Below, piece by piece: positions 9,891-21,696 of a stretch of 64,000 bases of DNA. The stretch's first letter is position 1; every line of letters starts with the position of its first letter. The DNA comes from Ariolimax columbianus. Its lineage: Eukaryota; Mollusca; Gastropoda; Stylommatophora; Arionidae. Below the pieces are notes generated by a model. That model did not search any database and was not told the origin of the DNA. It was given only the letters and a program-made list of their open reading frames with translations. A program made the translations under genes and the position numbers. Where the stretch lies: contig JAVGWX010000007.1 in assembly GCA_036924085.1 (NCBI GenBank), positions 71,749,948 through 71,813,947 on the forward strand, in the 5' to 3' direction.

Positions 9891-11746
9891 TCTACTAGTT
9901 TTTAAAACTAGTGTCGCTTGATCTTCTTTGATCTAGGGTAGATCTGTACAATAGTTTCCATTCTGAGGTGTTATATAAAAATGTTACTGACAATTTTCTG
10001 CTTCATTTGTTAATCCGTTGATTATATTAATCCCTGTTATTCTATCACGAACCACAGTAGATTCTCAAAATATACTTGTTTGACAATAGTTTTCGGGACT
10101 GGTTTGTGAAATCACCGAACGCTGAATCTCTGACACTTTTCAGTTTTAAATTTATTGGAAAACAACTCGCATTGAATTACAAATATTTAGACATGACGTT
10201 GTAGTATTTCTCTAATTATAAATATTTAAGCGCCTGAAATAATTAAGTATGTACTTCTCGTCACTATGACGCTGTAAGAACAATATGTTGTGTTTGAAGA
10301 GCTGCAGCAAATATTTAGCCCACGACTTTTAATTAATCGCTTCATTTGAAAACGCTGTTTTATCGTTACACGATGTGAGTTGATCGAACGACGTTCAGCT
10401 GTATGTCTGATTGTATAAACTCACAGCATTGAATCTCGTTTTGAGATTTATCTCCTGTTCGCTAACCAGTGGCGGATCTGAAGTATCTGGCACCTAGGGA
10501 TGAGTATTCTTTGCACTCCCATAATTTACATACGTCTTCAAAGTTACAAGGTAGGATAATTAAAAACACGGCTCCTGGTGTCACCCTTTCTTAACTGGCA
10601 CTAAGAGCGCACACCGTTATTACAACACATTTGATAGTATCTGTAAACGCCTTCTCCATGTAAAGTTCCCTGGTCCTATCACAACAGGTCACTAACATGT
10701 GACTATGTTTCTAGGCCTTCTATTCAATTTTTTTTCTCAGTATAACAGGCTCCACATTTTCAATAGTAGAATACCTTGAGGCACTAATTTAATTGTGTAC
10801 GCATGTGTACATGAGCACATTTGTTTCAAATAATATAATTCATTTGTGATTTCAAACTTATATTTTCTTGTTAGTCTCATACACCACATCAAAAATAAAC
10901 TACAAACAAATAAAATTGATGAATTGTTTTCAATAAAGTGATTCTGTTGGTTTGTGTAGTTCGTTTTGTGACTGATGGATTTTTTTACTAAAGGCTGGAG
11001 GAAAGCTTTACAATAGGTTCATAGTTAAGAGGTCTTGACAACCCCCACCTATCCATTCTGTGAACGTCTTATCGCTTACTCAAGATCTTTCATTAGATCT
11101 CTGGGGCTTAGATCTCCTTAATTGTTGCTAGAGTTGCTCATCTCTGAGTCTCATGTTTCTATGACTCGTGAGTGCTGCAGTGCTTCATACATTGAGTGTC
11201 AAAATGCAGTTGTTCTGCCTATAAAGATGTCGGTATAATAGCGCTGCAATTTCTTCAGTTCTACTGTAAAGCATTTTGTGTGATTCACTTTCGTGAACGT
11301 AAAAATATAATTATTTTCTGTCGAGTCTGCACGTGAAACTAGTCCCTAAACGAAGATTCTACATACATATTCTTATTTTATGTTTACAAAGTTAGAACAT
11401 GTACATACTGAAGAAATAAGCAAACTGTTGCGAATGCAATATATAATGCTGCAGTAACATATACCTACATGATTAATAACAATTAAAAGAATACCTCTCA
11501 GCATGAAACCAGTAAACTCTAAATAGCAGAACAGTCACGTTAGTGGAAAGAAATGGATCAATATTTCAAGTGATGATATTATTGAAGATATACATACAGG
11601 CCCAAATGTGAAACCTGGAAGACTCTTGATAGTGCACACATACTACACAATAGCTAATGCCACTCTACAAGTACATCTTAACGTTGCAGACGATTATATT
11701 GAAAAATAAATCGTATTTTAACTACTGAAAATTAATTCTTTCTTTC
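9891..11746. other. Alpha 3' flank, unit B
   Basis: Non-coding. It is homologous throughout to the flanks after D (22379-24690), F (34985-36760) and G (55934-57430). A CCAGTGGCGGATCTGAAG word at about 10466 recurs in all units and resembles the start of many hAT-type elements; that is only a hint. The short frames here are not conserved. Confidence 0.6.
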
Positions 11747-12395
11747 ATTACATTGACTTGAGCGCCCCTCGTACTTTAAAACACATGGGAATGAAAGTCA
11801 CACAATCCCATAAAACACATAAACATACATTTAAACCAACATCCTGGGCCCATGACAATACGGCTGGCTCAGCAAAGAATGTAGGAGCAAATGGAGGAAG
11901 AGGACTCTTTATAAAACGAAAAAAAGACAATTTAGAAGACAGCAGTTGCAACTGTTAGTTACTGTAAAATCTTCAATGTCGAATCTACAGAACTAAGATA
12001 GGCAGCCCAAACCCTCATCAACGAGACCTAGTGGATAGACTATAGATGTGTTTGTTTTCACAGAGGCGCATTTGGTGTTTAAAACGCTCAACAAAAGAAG
12101 TTAATTTAAGTGAACACCAGTTTCCAAGGCAACGAAGAAAGAGACATAATTGTCAAAGAGTTTGAAGTACCGTAACATAGTAACGTAGCAACAACATAAG
12201 GTCAGACAAATGCAATTATCATAGCCAAGTACAGATTAAAATGAACAAGTGACAATTATTGCCATATCGAAAATGTCGCCTAGCACCAATTCCTTAAGCT
12301 ACGCACAAAACACAATAGACTGAAGTGTCATCTTTATAATAAATTAAAGATTACCTATACAGACATTTGCTTCTTTATCAGAGCATCCAGAACAG
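11747..12395 (+). mobile_element. Old RNase H-type retrotransposon relic, unit B
   Basis: Decayed protein signal in several frames: TSWAHDNTAGSAKNVGANGG at about 11838 matches the first RNase H motif (TS W.H.YTDGSA...NGG) with the catalytic DG lost. A QGNEE-like stretch near 12125 matches the last RNase H motif, and a LRTKHNRLKCHLYN-like stretch near 12300 matches the downstream region. Equivalent relics lie at 24700-25214 and 58770-59697. It predates the segmental duplications. Confidence 0.6.
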
Positions 12396-13450
12396 TTGAT
12401 GACGTATTGCAGTGCTTCCCATCATACACTAGTAAAAAGAGTAGCATGTGGCAACAAGCAAAATTCTTCCATGAAAGACTGTACAGGTGTGCACAGAGCC
12501 TTTATTAGAATCAAGTGGAAGTCTGAGGAGGAACGAAGAACTGCTATACGAGACTCAATATTTATAGCGCCCATAGACGCCCATTGCATCTAGTTCCCGA
12601 TAGCGATCGATGTATTTAACCCACGTAGGCTTCAATCACATATAGTCTCAGTAGTTTCAATTGCATCTAATTACTGCAGTCGACCAATACTCCAGTTCCT
12701 CTAGATGATCACTGTATCTATTTGACATATTCATATCACTGCTACATCATCTCTGGTGACACTCACTGCTCGACCTACAATTGATCTCAATATTTTACAT
12801 GATAACAAATACTCATACACAATGCGGAAGACGTATAGCTCTGATAAAGAAGGCGACTGTACACGCTTAACAGCTTTTTCCAGAAGTTAAACATGAAAAC
12901 TAATAAAACATTGAATAGTAATTGATCGAGAAAATAAGAGTCTTGACACCTATATTAACTTATGAATGTATACGGAATAAACATACACAATCCATTCACC
13001 TACAACAACATAAAACTGGTTCCTGGAGACGTTACCAATGTCAGGCGGTCTAGGACATCTAACACATAAATGCTACACAAAAAATGCGTTTATTAATCAA
13101 TTATATTAAAATAAAAATAGAAATAGAATGTCAGACTGATGCTGAGAGCCTTCATATCGCGCTCACTCACATTTTTAAATCTCAATTGTGGACGGCTGGC
13201 TGTTCTTTTGCCATTCGTAAACTAACAATAGACGAGATGTTTGCAAATGGGACTATTTAAATGCGACGAAGACGACCAATCCACCGTAGTCTTCGCTGTC
13301 TAAGAATAGTGTACATGCTTGGGAGACCGGTGTCGGAGTGCAGCTCTGCATTTGTTGCTCAGTTCTTTCATAAAATTTCAAGAAAAGGATGCCCAAGTCT
13401 TGCTACCGTACAGGAGCATGCTGACGACATGCCTTGGTTTTAAATGTGAG
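12396..13450. repeat. Duplicated block of unknown nature, unit B
   Basis: About 1.05 kb almost identical to 25215-26260 and also present at 26263-26945 (partial) and 59698-61120 (more diverged). It contains a run of short conserved open frames (for example 12396-12593 and 13261-13443) but none is complete or recognisable. The first 200 bases continue the retrotransposon 3' region. A region homologous to the 105-codon frame at 60059-60376 is broken here by a deletion. Confidence 0.6.
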
Positions 13451-14163
13451 TTTCTGAATAACAACATAACCAATGCTCATATTGCTGCGAGGATGTCTAC
13501 AAAAACTCAAATAGGAAGCGCAGCCCCACTGAACACCAATGATGAAGATCCAACAAACAGAACGCACCCCAGTTTGACACAGATACAGTAACGTTCATCT
13601 CTAGTCTACTACCAACATGTTTATATCTTGAACATATTGATGTTTCATTGCTGTTCCTCAAATGTACCATTGATATGTTCATTTTTCGCGTCCTGTAGCA
13701 TACTCTGTTAGTGATCGTTGCCTTAAACTACAGCATCTTAGAGCTTTTCTGTCACAAGATGCCAACTTCCTTATTGTGAGCTCATCACGTCATCACTTAA
13801 CTTAACTTTAACGTATGTACACTGGTTAAGAAAACTATGCAGAGCCTTTATACAGTCAGTTTCTTTTACATTCATTTGATCTACAAATAATTATGCGCAT
13901 ACAATTTATTCTTGAATGCATCAATTTGCTCATGCCTGCACTATTTCCTGTCGCAATACATTAAACCCTTTCTGACGTACTTGTTGCTGTTGGCATTTAA
14001 CTAGGGCTGTTTGTTAATTCATTATGTATTATTCCAATTTGTGTATGACATGTCCAAAACTCCAAAACACAGATTTGCCCATTAGCCAACGGAGAATTTA
14101 CTGCTGGACACCGACGTAACTGTGTCGTGATTTTTGACTAGTTACATAAAAAGAATGGAGAAA
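13451..14163. other. Non-coding upstream region of beta copy C
   Basis: Homologous to 26940-27490 and 61120-61480. No supported gene; it leads into the 33-bp minisatellite. Confidence 0.5.
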
Positions 14164-14480
14164 TTAGAGAGACGTGGATAAATGAGCGGTGGATCTGCAT
14201 AGAGTCGTGGAAAGCTGAGTGGAGGATCTGCAAAGAATTGTATATTTTTGAGTTGTTGATCTACATAGAGTCGAGGAGAGGTGGGGCGTGGATCTACATA
14301 GAGTCGAGGACAGCTTGGTCGTGGATCTACATAGAGTCGCGCAGAGCTTGGTCGTGAGTCTACATAGAGTCGAGGACAGCTTGGTCGTGGATCTACATAG
14401 AGTCGCGCAGAGCTTGGTCGTGGGTCTACATAGAGTCGAGGACAGCTTGGTCGTGGATCTACATAGATTTAACAATTTCT
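14164..14480. repeat. 33-bp minisatellite upstream of beta copy C
   Basis: About nine units of 33 bases with the core GTGGATCTACATAGAGTCG then GAGGACAGCTTGGTC. Because the period is a multiple of three and the unit lacks stops, both strands read as 11-residue repeats (LCRSTTKLSST on the minus strand, VDLHRVEDSLV on the plus strand). These frames are by-products of the repeat. Confidence 0.85.
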
Positions 14481-14691
14481 AAGGAGACATCAAGACGAGT
14501 TCAGACTATTTTAGCCCCGTGTATCAGTAACGAAAGAGAAGACGGTATGTCTCTAACCCAACATATTGTAACAGGACATAAAAGTCACACACACAAATCA
14601 AGGCTAGGTCTTCTTATTGTCAAGATAAACCATATTTTTAGTAAACAAACTTGATCGTAGCCTCCGTTTTAACAATTTAATTGGGAGCAGT

Positions 14692-14809
14692 GACAACTCA
14701 ATTTGCTGGTGATAATACATTTCCCAATAGGTACATAAATTTTCTACAGATCAATAATGTTTGGCGACAAAACTACCACAATTAATTTGCAGTCATTACG
14801 TTTTAAAAG
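14692..14809 (+). promoter_or_regulatory. Conserved upstream block of pseudogene C, TATA box mutated
   Basis: Same block as at the other copies (GACAACTCAATTTGCTGG, CATAAAT, ATCAATAAT, AATTAATTTGCAG, CATTACGT). The TATA word reads TTTTAAAA at 14801-14808 instead of TTATAAAA. Confidence 0.6.
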
Positions 14810-14942
14810 GGAGTACATGGAAAGTGTTGAGATCTACTCAAAGACGGAGGCTGATGTAAAGTAGAAACTAGTGCTGTTTTGTGTAAAGATAATATTCAAC
14901 CCATTCTTTGTAAATTATCGTAACCTAACTAACTTTACAGAA

Positions 14943-15627
14943 ATGGTGCTCATTGCAAGTTCTGTCATGGTATACCTGCTTTCAATAACCATTAAACCAC
15001 AGAAAGGAGGGCAGGATGTATCCACGTTCATTTATGAAATCACCAGGGTGCTTGACGATTTTTCCAATGATACAAATTTTGTGCACACATTCAAAGTTGC
15101 AGCAGAAGCAAGAGTTCTTGTCATCGTCAAGGTGTGAAATGTCACTGGACTAGAACGAGTTGTGGGAAGACTGTGGCGCCTTGGGGCTGTTGACATTAAT
15201 TATCAGCCAATTATAAATTATGACCAGTTTTTAACAAATCTCGGGGTCGCCGATCAGCTGACCAAACAATTTAGCAATGTCCTGAGGAAGGAGAATCTTT
15301 ACTGGCTTGAGGCGAACTTTGAATATTCAGGTAAAAGTGCTAAGGAGGTTTTTGGATATCTGGAAAAGAGCAACATCGTATAACCTGACAGCGGAAGCTA
15401 AGAAACAATGTAATTTCTTGGTGTATAAGAATTTTGCGGAAAGAAAAGTACAGTGTTTCATAAATATCTATGATCCATTCTATGCTGAGTTTTTCGATTT
15501 TAAGAATACACTGTATGCAGAGAATGGCGCTAACCTGCACATACATTCCAAGGGGCTGTAGTTTCTGGACGATTACATCACTTCTCTCAATGTGATCGCA
15601 GAGAATAATGAACTAGCTGGGAAATAA
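14943..15627 (+). pseudogene. Tandem-family protein, beta subfamily, copy C (broken)
   Basis: Starts at the family ATG and matches copies E and H closely, but has an in-frame TGA at 15135-15137 (Ser codon in E and H), a one-base insertion near 15346 in the GGAGG run, and a TAG at 15559-15561 (CAG in E and H). The final codons ELAGK and stop at 15625-15627 are in the right place. The otherwise high similarity implies recent loss. Confidence 0.85.
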
Positions 15628-16283
15628 TTGAGTTACTGGTCGTGAAAGCCTGTGTCACATCGTATGATATATCCATGATTTCTAATATGAGTTCCTTTCC
15701 GATATGTACTTTACACTATTTACTGACAATTTTCTAGGTAATTTGTAAGTAGTTGACAAGATACGTGTCGTTCGTGGGATTCTATCATAAACCACCAATT
15801 ACGGTGAGTTCTAAGAACATACATGTCTTGCTACTGTTTTCCGGACTTGATTGTGATTACAGTGAATCCCACGAAGAATTCAAGTTATATATTTCTCAAA
15901 GCATAACAAAAAGTGAGTTACAGATTGTATTTAATGAAGCTGTGAATTTCAAAATTAATAATATTTTAGTAGCTGAAATTATTCTGTATTTTTGTCTTGT
16001 TACTACGACACTGTAACAACATATATTATTGTGTTTTGAAAGCTGCCGAAAACACCTTACGATTATCAGTATTCCTTTGCATTAAAAAAAATCTATTATC
16101 ATTTCACGATAGGAGTAGACGGAACGTCTTTACGCTAGAAGTAAAATAAGACAGCTATTGAATCTCGTTTTGACAACTGTCAGAAATTATCAGTTGCCAG
16201 TGGTGAATCTAAGTGTATACCGAACTTAGGACGGAGTTTTGCTTGGCACCTCCTACCATTTCCATTCGTATAAACATTTAAGG
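15628..16283. other. Beta 3' flank, unit C
   Basis: Non-coding, collinear with 28978-29640 and 63150-63780; the far end is also found at 40421-40613. An open frame of 87 codons at 15753-16016 is not conserved in the other copies. Confidence 0.6.
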
Positions 16284-16532
16284 GTCAGGACGGCGTGGAC
16301 TAGTGACACGGCTCACAACTCGAAGGTGCTGGGTTCGCTTCCCATTACAGCACTGGCCGTTACCCCGGTGAAGCAAACCCTAAGAAAATGCAGGAGGAAA
16401 CAGTCTTACATAAAATGGATGACGAAGTCGGATGCACTGGGCCGACAGGCACAAAATATAAACCTAGTACAATGCACATCTCCTTGGAGAATATAGAAAT
16501 AAGCTGACGCAAAAAAAAAGAAAACAAGAAAA
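16284..16532 (+). mobile_element. SINE1, copy 3 (shared beta-unit insertion)
   Basis: Has the tRNA-like head (B box GGGTTCGCTTCCC), SINE1 body and A-rich tail. It is flanked by ATAAACATTTAA-like words on both sides. The same copy at the same position occurs in units E (29641), F (40614) and H (63781), so it entered the ancestral beta unit before duplication. Confidence 0.8.
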
Positions 16533-16868
16533 TAAACATTTAACGATAGAAGAACGCTGTTGCCGATGGCACACTTTTCTGGCATCAGTGGCTTATCACG
16601 TTATTAAAACGCAGTTAGCAGCTGCATAGACCTTCTCTATGTTGTGTTTCAAGGACCTGTCACAGCAAGTCACTAAAACACGTGATTTTATTTTAACTAA
16701 ATGTGGATCAAACATATTTTAGTCCATGTTTATTTTATATTTATTCTCAGCATATCAGGTTTCCTATTTTAAAACGTATACTACTTTGTAGGGATCGTCT
16801 CATTTCTGGAACATTCATATATCTCTAAATTTGACTAGTAACATGAAAATAATTCAGTCCTGAAACGA
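16533..16868. other. Post-SINE spacer, unit C
   Basis: Non-coding; collinear with 29899-30234 and 40869-41100. No gene supported. Confidence 0.5.
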
Positions 16869-17070
16869 CATTGAGAGTTGAGCGGTGGTACTGCATGGAG
16901 TCTTAGAGAGCTTAGCGGTGGTACTGCATGGAGTCTTAGAGAGCATAGCGGTGGTACTGCATGGAGTCTTAGAGAGCTTTGCGGTGGTACTGCATGGAGT
17001 CTTAGAGAGCTTAGCGGGGGTACTGCATGGAGTCTTAGAGAGCTTAGCGGTGGTACTGCATATAGTCGTG
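16869..17070. repeat. 33-bp minisatellite downstream of beta copy C
   Basis: Six units of 33 bases, core GCGGTGGTACTGCATGGAG then TCTTAGAGAGCTTA. It is related in sequence and period to the array upstream of the beta genes (GTGG..CT.CAT.GAGTC..GGAGAGCT). At the same place E has a single unit (about 30237) and F about two (41725-41800), so only this locus expanded. Confidence 0.85.
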
Positions 17071-17614
17071 AAGTATATATGTTTATATCTGTTTTTGAAG
17101 TAAAATTTTCTGTTTGTGAATTGCGGCTGATGGTTTCTTGTTTTTCTTTCACCTTTTCAAAAAAAAAAACATACTCATAGATGAAATTGATGAGTTTTTT
17201 TATTTCCTCAACACTGTGATTTTGTGGGTTCTTTGTATAATGATGCTTTTCCTTGTAATATAACGTAGATAATAGTAAACCATTGATATCTGCAGTTGCG
17301 AGATGCTGCCACCTATCGTGGTGCTTCTGTATGTCAACATCTCAACGGTTGCTTTCATTAGTTCTCTCAAGCCTAAGCGTCTCATGTCATGTTTAAACAT
17401 TTGCTTATTGCTGTGTCACAAGTTACTCTGACTGTTCGGTGCTGCCATGTTTCAGACATTGATATTCAACGTACCGACATTTTTCAGTAGTGAGTTTATG
17501 TTGTCTCACAAGCTTGACTTTCAAATTTTCTCAGATGGAAATGAAAATATTATCGATTTCAAAACTAAGAAAAAAACGCAAATTAAAGTTATTTTTTAAT
17601 GTCAACTAGATTTC
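17071..17614. other. Non-coding, post-minisatellite spacer, unit C
   Basis: Collinear with 30276-30824 and 41800-42360. The stretch around 17440-17580 is well conserved among the three units but has no intact common frame. Confidence 0.5.
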
Positions 17615-17815
17615 GCCTTATGTCATCAATCAATCAATCAAATTAAGTCCTGCAAACTCCAGACAAAATCTCAAGTCATTACGAAATACTTGCGAAGTCT
17701 TTCCCTCATGTGCCATCACTGACAGCTGCGCCCACGTCTTTCCTGCCGTTTTAAAGTTTGTCTCGACTCAGCATTCTGCTAATACATCATTGGGCCAATT
17801 AATTTACTATCTTGC
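17615..17815 (-). mobile_element. Non-LTR retrotransposon C-terminal fragment with (ATTG)n tail, unit C
   Basis: On the minus strand the translation approximates TAGKTWAQLSVMAHE...VFRNDLRFCLEFAG, a C-terminus I know from non-LTR pol proteins, followed by a short ATTGATTGATTG tail (AATCAATCAATC on the + strand at about 17622-17640). Equivalent copies at 30825-31020 and 42365-42560. Confidence 0.55.
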
Positions 17816-18424
17816 AACTGTAATGTAGCTTTTCTGATTTATTTTTCAGTTTTCTTTACACACTAAACTTCCAATTTCGCTGATTTAATGTCTGAACAAG
17901 ATCCTTGAATAAAGCTAACCTGGAGTGAATTCTGGTGTGCAGTTAAGCGGAACTTTGAATTCCATCATTGACTGGTCTCCCATTGCTTAAGCCAGGCATG
18001 CAAAGCAGCGAAACGCAGAATAACAAACATGATAACTGATCGAAAGCTCATCAATTCCACAGAATAAAGTCCATGATACCACCCGGTGAAGCAATTGTGA
18101 AAAATAATCCGAACAGAAACCACCAAACATCGGAAAAGGATACAAACACCGGAGCGAATCGATAGAGCAGCCGTTAGGCTGCGGCCATCTTTCTGACTTA
18201 GAGATGGTAGGAGATGAATGTGATGTCATCCATTAAGCGCATGCCATGTGTTTTGTATCCATGCTTTATCACTCTAAACATGCTCGCAAGTAAGAGATGG
18301 TTGTGATGTCATCTATTAGGCGCATGCGACGTATTGTGAATCGATTCTTTGCTTTTCACACCGTGATTGCAGGTAGCAGATGGTTGAATCGTAAGGGCCA
18401 CAATCCTATACCTATGATAATTTG
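17816..18424. other. Non-coding spacer with a short internal duplication
   Basis: Two related stretches (about 18200-18260 and 18290-18350) share GATGTCATC.ATTA.GCGCATGC words. Similar sequence reappears at 50455-50580 in the other SINE2-bearing segment. No gene supported. Confidence 0.45.
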
Positions 18425-19060
18425 CCATTTCGTAACAGAATGGACGTATACAAACGATCATTTCCCACTTCGTTGTATAAAGGACCTATACCAACGATCA
18501 TATTACGTCGTTGTAGGAAGAAGGACCTATACCAACGATCATGTTACGTCGTTGTATGAAGGACCTATACCAACGATCGTGTTACGTCGTTGTATGAAAG
18601 ACCTATACCCACGATCGTGTTACGTCGTTGTATGAAGGGCCTATACCAACGATTGTGTTACGTCGTTGTACGAAGGACCTATACCAACGATCGTATTACG
18701 TCGTTGAATGAAGGATCTATACCAACGATCGTGTTACTTCGTTGCAGGAAGGACCTATACCAACGATCGTGTTACGTCGTTGTAGGAAGGACCTATACCA
18801 ACGATCGTGCTATGTCGTTGCATGAAGGACCTATACCAACGATTGTGTTATGTCGTTGTAGAAAGGACCTATACCAACGATCGTGCTATGTCGTTGTATG
18901 AAGGACCTATACCAACGATCATGTTACGTCGTTGTATGAAGGACCTATACCAACGATCATGTAACGTCGTTGTATGAAGGATCTATATCAACGATCGTGT
19001 TACGTCGTTGTATGAAGGACCTATACCAACGATCATTTGTCACTTCATTGCAGTAAGGGC
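18425..19060. repeat. 38-bp satellite array
   Basis: About 16 units of 38 bases with core GTTACGTCGTTGTATGAAGG then ACCTATACCAACGATCGT. Each unit carries the palindrome ACGATCGT. It is flanked on the right by an RTE endonuclease relic, and the array abuts it without a gap. The homologous place near 50590 in unit G has no such array, so the array grew after duplication. Confidence 0.9.
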
Positions 19061-19290
19061 CTACATCTCGCTCAGCTGCAAGGAGCACCCTTTCCCAACT
19101 GAGGATTCCAATCGCCATTAACAATATAATTATCTTACTTACCACACCGCTCAATGCTAACTGCAGTTGGGCGTGAAAAGGTTCACATTCCTCTTCACTA
19201 TGATCTGACGAAGGTGCATAGATCTGGACTACAGTGGCATTGCAAGGTGGCACTTTCAGGCGTTTCATAAACAGCCTAGTAAATATTGGC
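19061..19290 (-). mobile_element. RTE-like endonuclease fragment, unit D
   Basis: The minus-strand frame reads LKVPPCNATVVQIYAPSSDH then EEECEPFHAQLQLALSGV, the standard QVYAPTSD...F...LQ segment of the RTE endonuclease. The frame continues into the 38-bp satellite by chance. A related fragment is at 50605-50785. Confidence 0.65.
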
Positions 19291-19416
19291 TGAAATTCTG
19301 ATTTTGAATTTTTTATAGATCGGTGGTTAAAAAGTTTGTCCTATAGTAGTTAGACTACTGTAGGTTTAACAAGTTGTTAGAGACTGCACAATACTAAGCC
19401 ACAGTTTGTATTAGGT

Positions 19417-19800
19417 TGGGGACTGAGTGGTCTCGGAGTAAGACGTAGGCCTCAGGTGCTGGAGGTAGCGGGTTCAAATCACGGTGGAGAAAGCAATTTT
19501 TTCATGTGTACCTTTCGGTATTTCTTCGGATCTCTGGGTTATAGAGATCGGACCCCCGTGTGCAGTATCGTACACGTTAAAACTCCATCAGTATTTGGAC
19601 ATCGCTTAACGGCCGCTGTCCAGACAAAATTCAAAATTATGTTTACAATCTACCCAATCTAATATATGATTCTCGCCCGGTGCTTCAGAGTTCGTGCAAT
19701 GTTCTGAGATTCTCCACACATATGTAGAAGAGCAAATCACCTATGGGTTAAACCTTGTGCAATGATGTTGATTCTTCAACTAAACTAAACTAAACTAAAC
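19417..19800 (+). mobile_element. SINE2 (tRNA-derived, Leu/Ser-type head), unit D
   Basis: Head GGGGACTGAGTGGTCTCGG with a long variable-arm-like region and B box GCGGGTTCAAATCAC. A body unlike SINE1 follows, then a pentamer tail of repeated AACTA. Flanked by TGTATTAGGT at 19407-19416 and 19801-19810, a clear 10-bp target-site duplication. The same insertion exists in unit G (50883 onward). Confidence 0.85.
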
Positions 19801-20137
19801 TGTATTAGGTAGGCTGACCAGTTCCGTTCCGCACTATCACTTACTTCACTTATCAAATGCCAGGCTTCCATTTATAGCTGGTTCAGCTAGTGCGTCACGG
19901 TTATAGGTCCGAACCCGCACATTTGCCGTAGCAATCAAGTACTCTACCATTACGCTAATCAGACACTAACTATTATACACATTACATATTATGAAAGCTT
20001 GCCGTCAAACCTTGATATTGATGAATCGCTTAGAGGATACCTGCAAACGATAGTACTATTCTGAGTGAATGTGCAAAATTAAGTCTACGATAAAACAACT
20101 GAGAAGATCCTGAAACTCTGGAAACAAAACTAATACA
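19801..20137. other. Non-coding spacer after SINE2
   Basis: Collinear with 52394-52794. No gene supported. Confidence 0.45.
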
Positions 20138-20745
20138 ACAACTCTCACACCCCAAAACCTCTCACAACCCAACAACTCTCACAACACAACTCTCACAACC
20201 CAACAACTCTCACAACACATCTCTCACAACACAACAACTCTCACAATTCAACTCTCACAACCCAACAACTCTCACAACACAACTCTCACAACCCAACAAC
20301 TCTCACAACACAACAAATTTCACAACCCAACTCTCACAACACAACTCTCACAACTCAACAATTCTCACAACACAACTATCACAATCCAACAACTCTTACA
20401 ACCCAACAGCTCTCACAACCCAACAGCTGTCACAACACAACTCTCACAACCCAATATCTCTCACAACCCAACAGCTCTCACAACCCAACAGCTGTCACAA
20501 CACAACTCTCACAACCCAATATCTCTCACAACCCAACACCTCTCACAACCCAACAAATCTCACAACCCAACAACTCTCAAAAACCCAACAACTCTCACAA
20601 CCCAACAACTATCACAACCCAACAACTCTCACAACACAACTCTCAGAACCCAACAACTGTCACAACAAAACACCTCTCACAACACAACAACTCTCACGAC
20701 ACAACAACTCTTTTAGCACAACAACTCTCACAACACAATAACTGG
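20138..20745. repeat. 14/17-bp CTCTCACAACA array, locus 1
   Basis: About 600 bases built from a 17-base unit CTCTCACAACCCAACAA and a 14-base variant lacking one CAA step. The + strand is almost free of G. A second array of the same kind lies at 52795-53175 in unit G. Confidence 0.9.
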
Positions 20746-21447
20746 ACAATAATTATAAGAGTGATTGTGCATCCTAAACAAGGTTTCATGAAAATTAAAC
20801 ACAAACATACACACATTAATACAAGCATATTTACTGATCACGCATGTGAGTTACGGTTGTGACCGTCATGTTGAACTTATATAACACCATGAATGTGAAT
20901 CTTTTTTTATCCAATAAATAAACACAAAAAGTCATCATACGGCGACAAACATGATGATAGTTCAAGATGATGTGATCCTTGCAAAGACAGTAGAGACTCA
21001 TATGAAAGGAATGCTACAAACACGTCGTTCCTAAATCAATATTAACTGTAGCAAACAGAAGACATACATAATTATTTAGACACATATTTAAAAAACAGAC
21101 ATGGAAAACACCAAAAAAATTCAATGTTCCAATGCAAGAGTGGCATAGAAAGGATAACAGGAAACATGTGGCATGCCATTATATCTGGGAAAAAGGGAGA
21201 ACATTACACGTTCTAAAATACTAAAATGACGTTTGGTTATTGAAGAACTGGTCGCTAGCGCCACCAGTCACACCCCATGATGATAGTAAGAATAGAACAT
21301 TCATGATAATAACAAAATCTCTCATCTTACTGATGTTTCGGAATCAAAATAGTGTACGTGAATGTCAAACTAACACGCTACAGTCTGTTTTACACAGATA
21401 ATGAAACATAAAAGTCCTTCTTTCTATCAACATGCATGTCTTTATAA
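20746..21447. other. Spacer and far upstream region of alpha copy D
   Basis: Collinear with 53176-53786. Near 21180-21260 a remnant of the RTE 3' end seen at 33790-33860 remains (GGGAAAAAGGGAGAACATTA, ATGACGTTTGGTTATTG). No gene supported. Confidence 0.5.
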
Positions 21448-21565
21448 GAAACATTCCAATTTGTTGGAGATAATAAGTTTCCTACTAGGAACATAAATAT
21501 GTTACGGATCAATAATCAGACGAACAAAACAAGCACAATTAATTAGCAACCATAACGTTTTAAAA
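21448..21565 (+). promoter_or_regulatory. Conserved upstream block of pseudogene D, TATA box mutated
   Basis: Family upstream block with GAAACATTCCAATTTGTTGG at the start and AATTAATTAGCAACCATAACG near the end. The TATA word is TTTTAAAA at 21558-21565. Confidence 0.6.
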
Positions 21566-21696
21566 GGAGTGTACGTGATCAGTGTTAAAATCTTCTCAAA
21601 CACAGCGGCTGTCGTAAAGTAGAGATACTACTATCTTGTGCCAACATCACACTGATCTATTGGTGTTCAATTATTGTAACATAGCTAACTAAAGAA

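Noticed and set aside
14943..15627. Copy C as two short functional genes (frames 14871-15137 and 15162-15383)
   Set aside because: Direct alignment with E and H shows one gene broken by nonsense and frameshift changes.
18297..18901. Open frames of 103-112 codons across the 38-bp satellite
   Set aside because: Repeat-derived peptides (DLYQRSCYVVV) with the unit shifting frames; not a gene.
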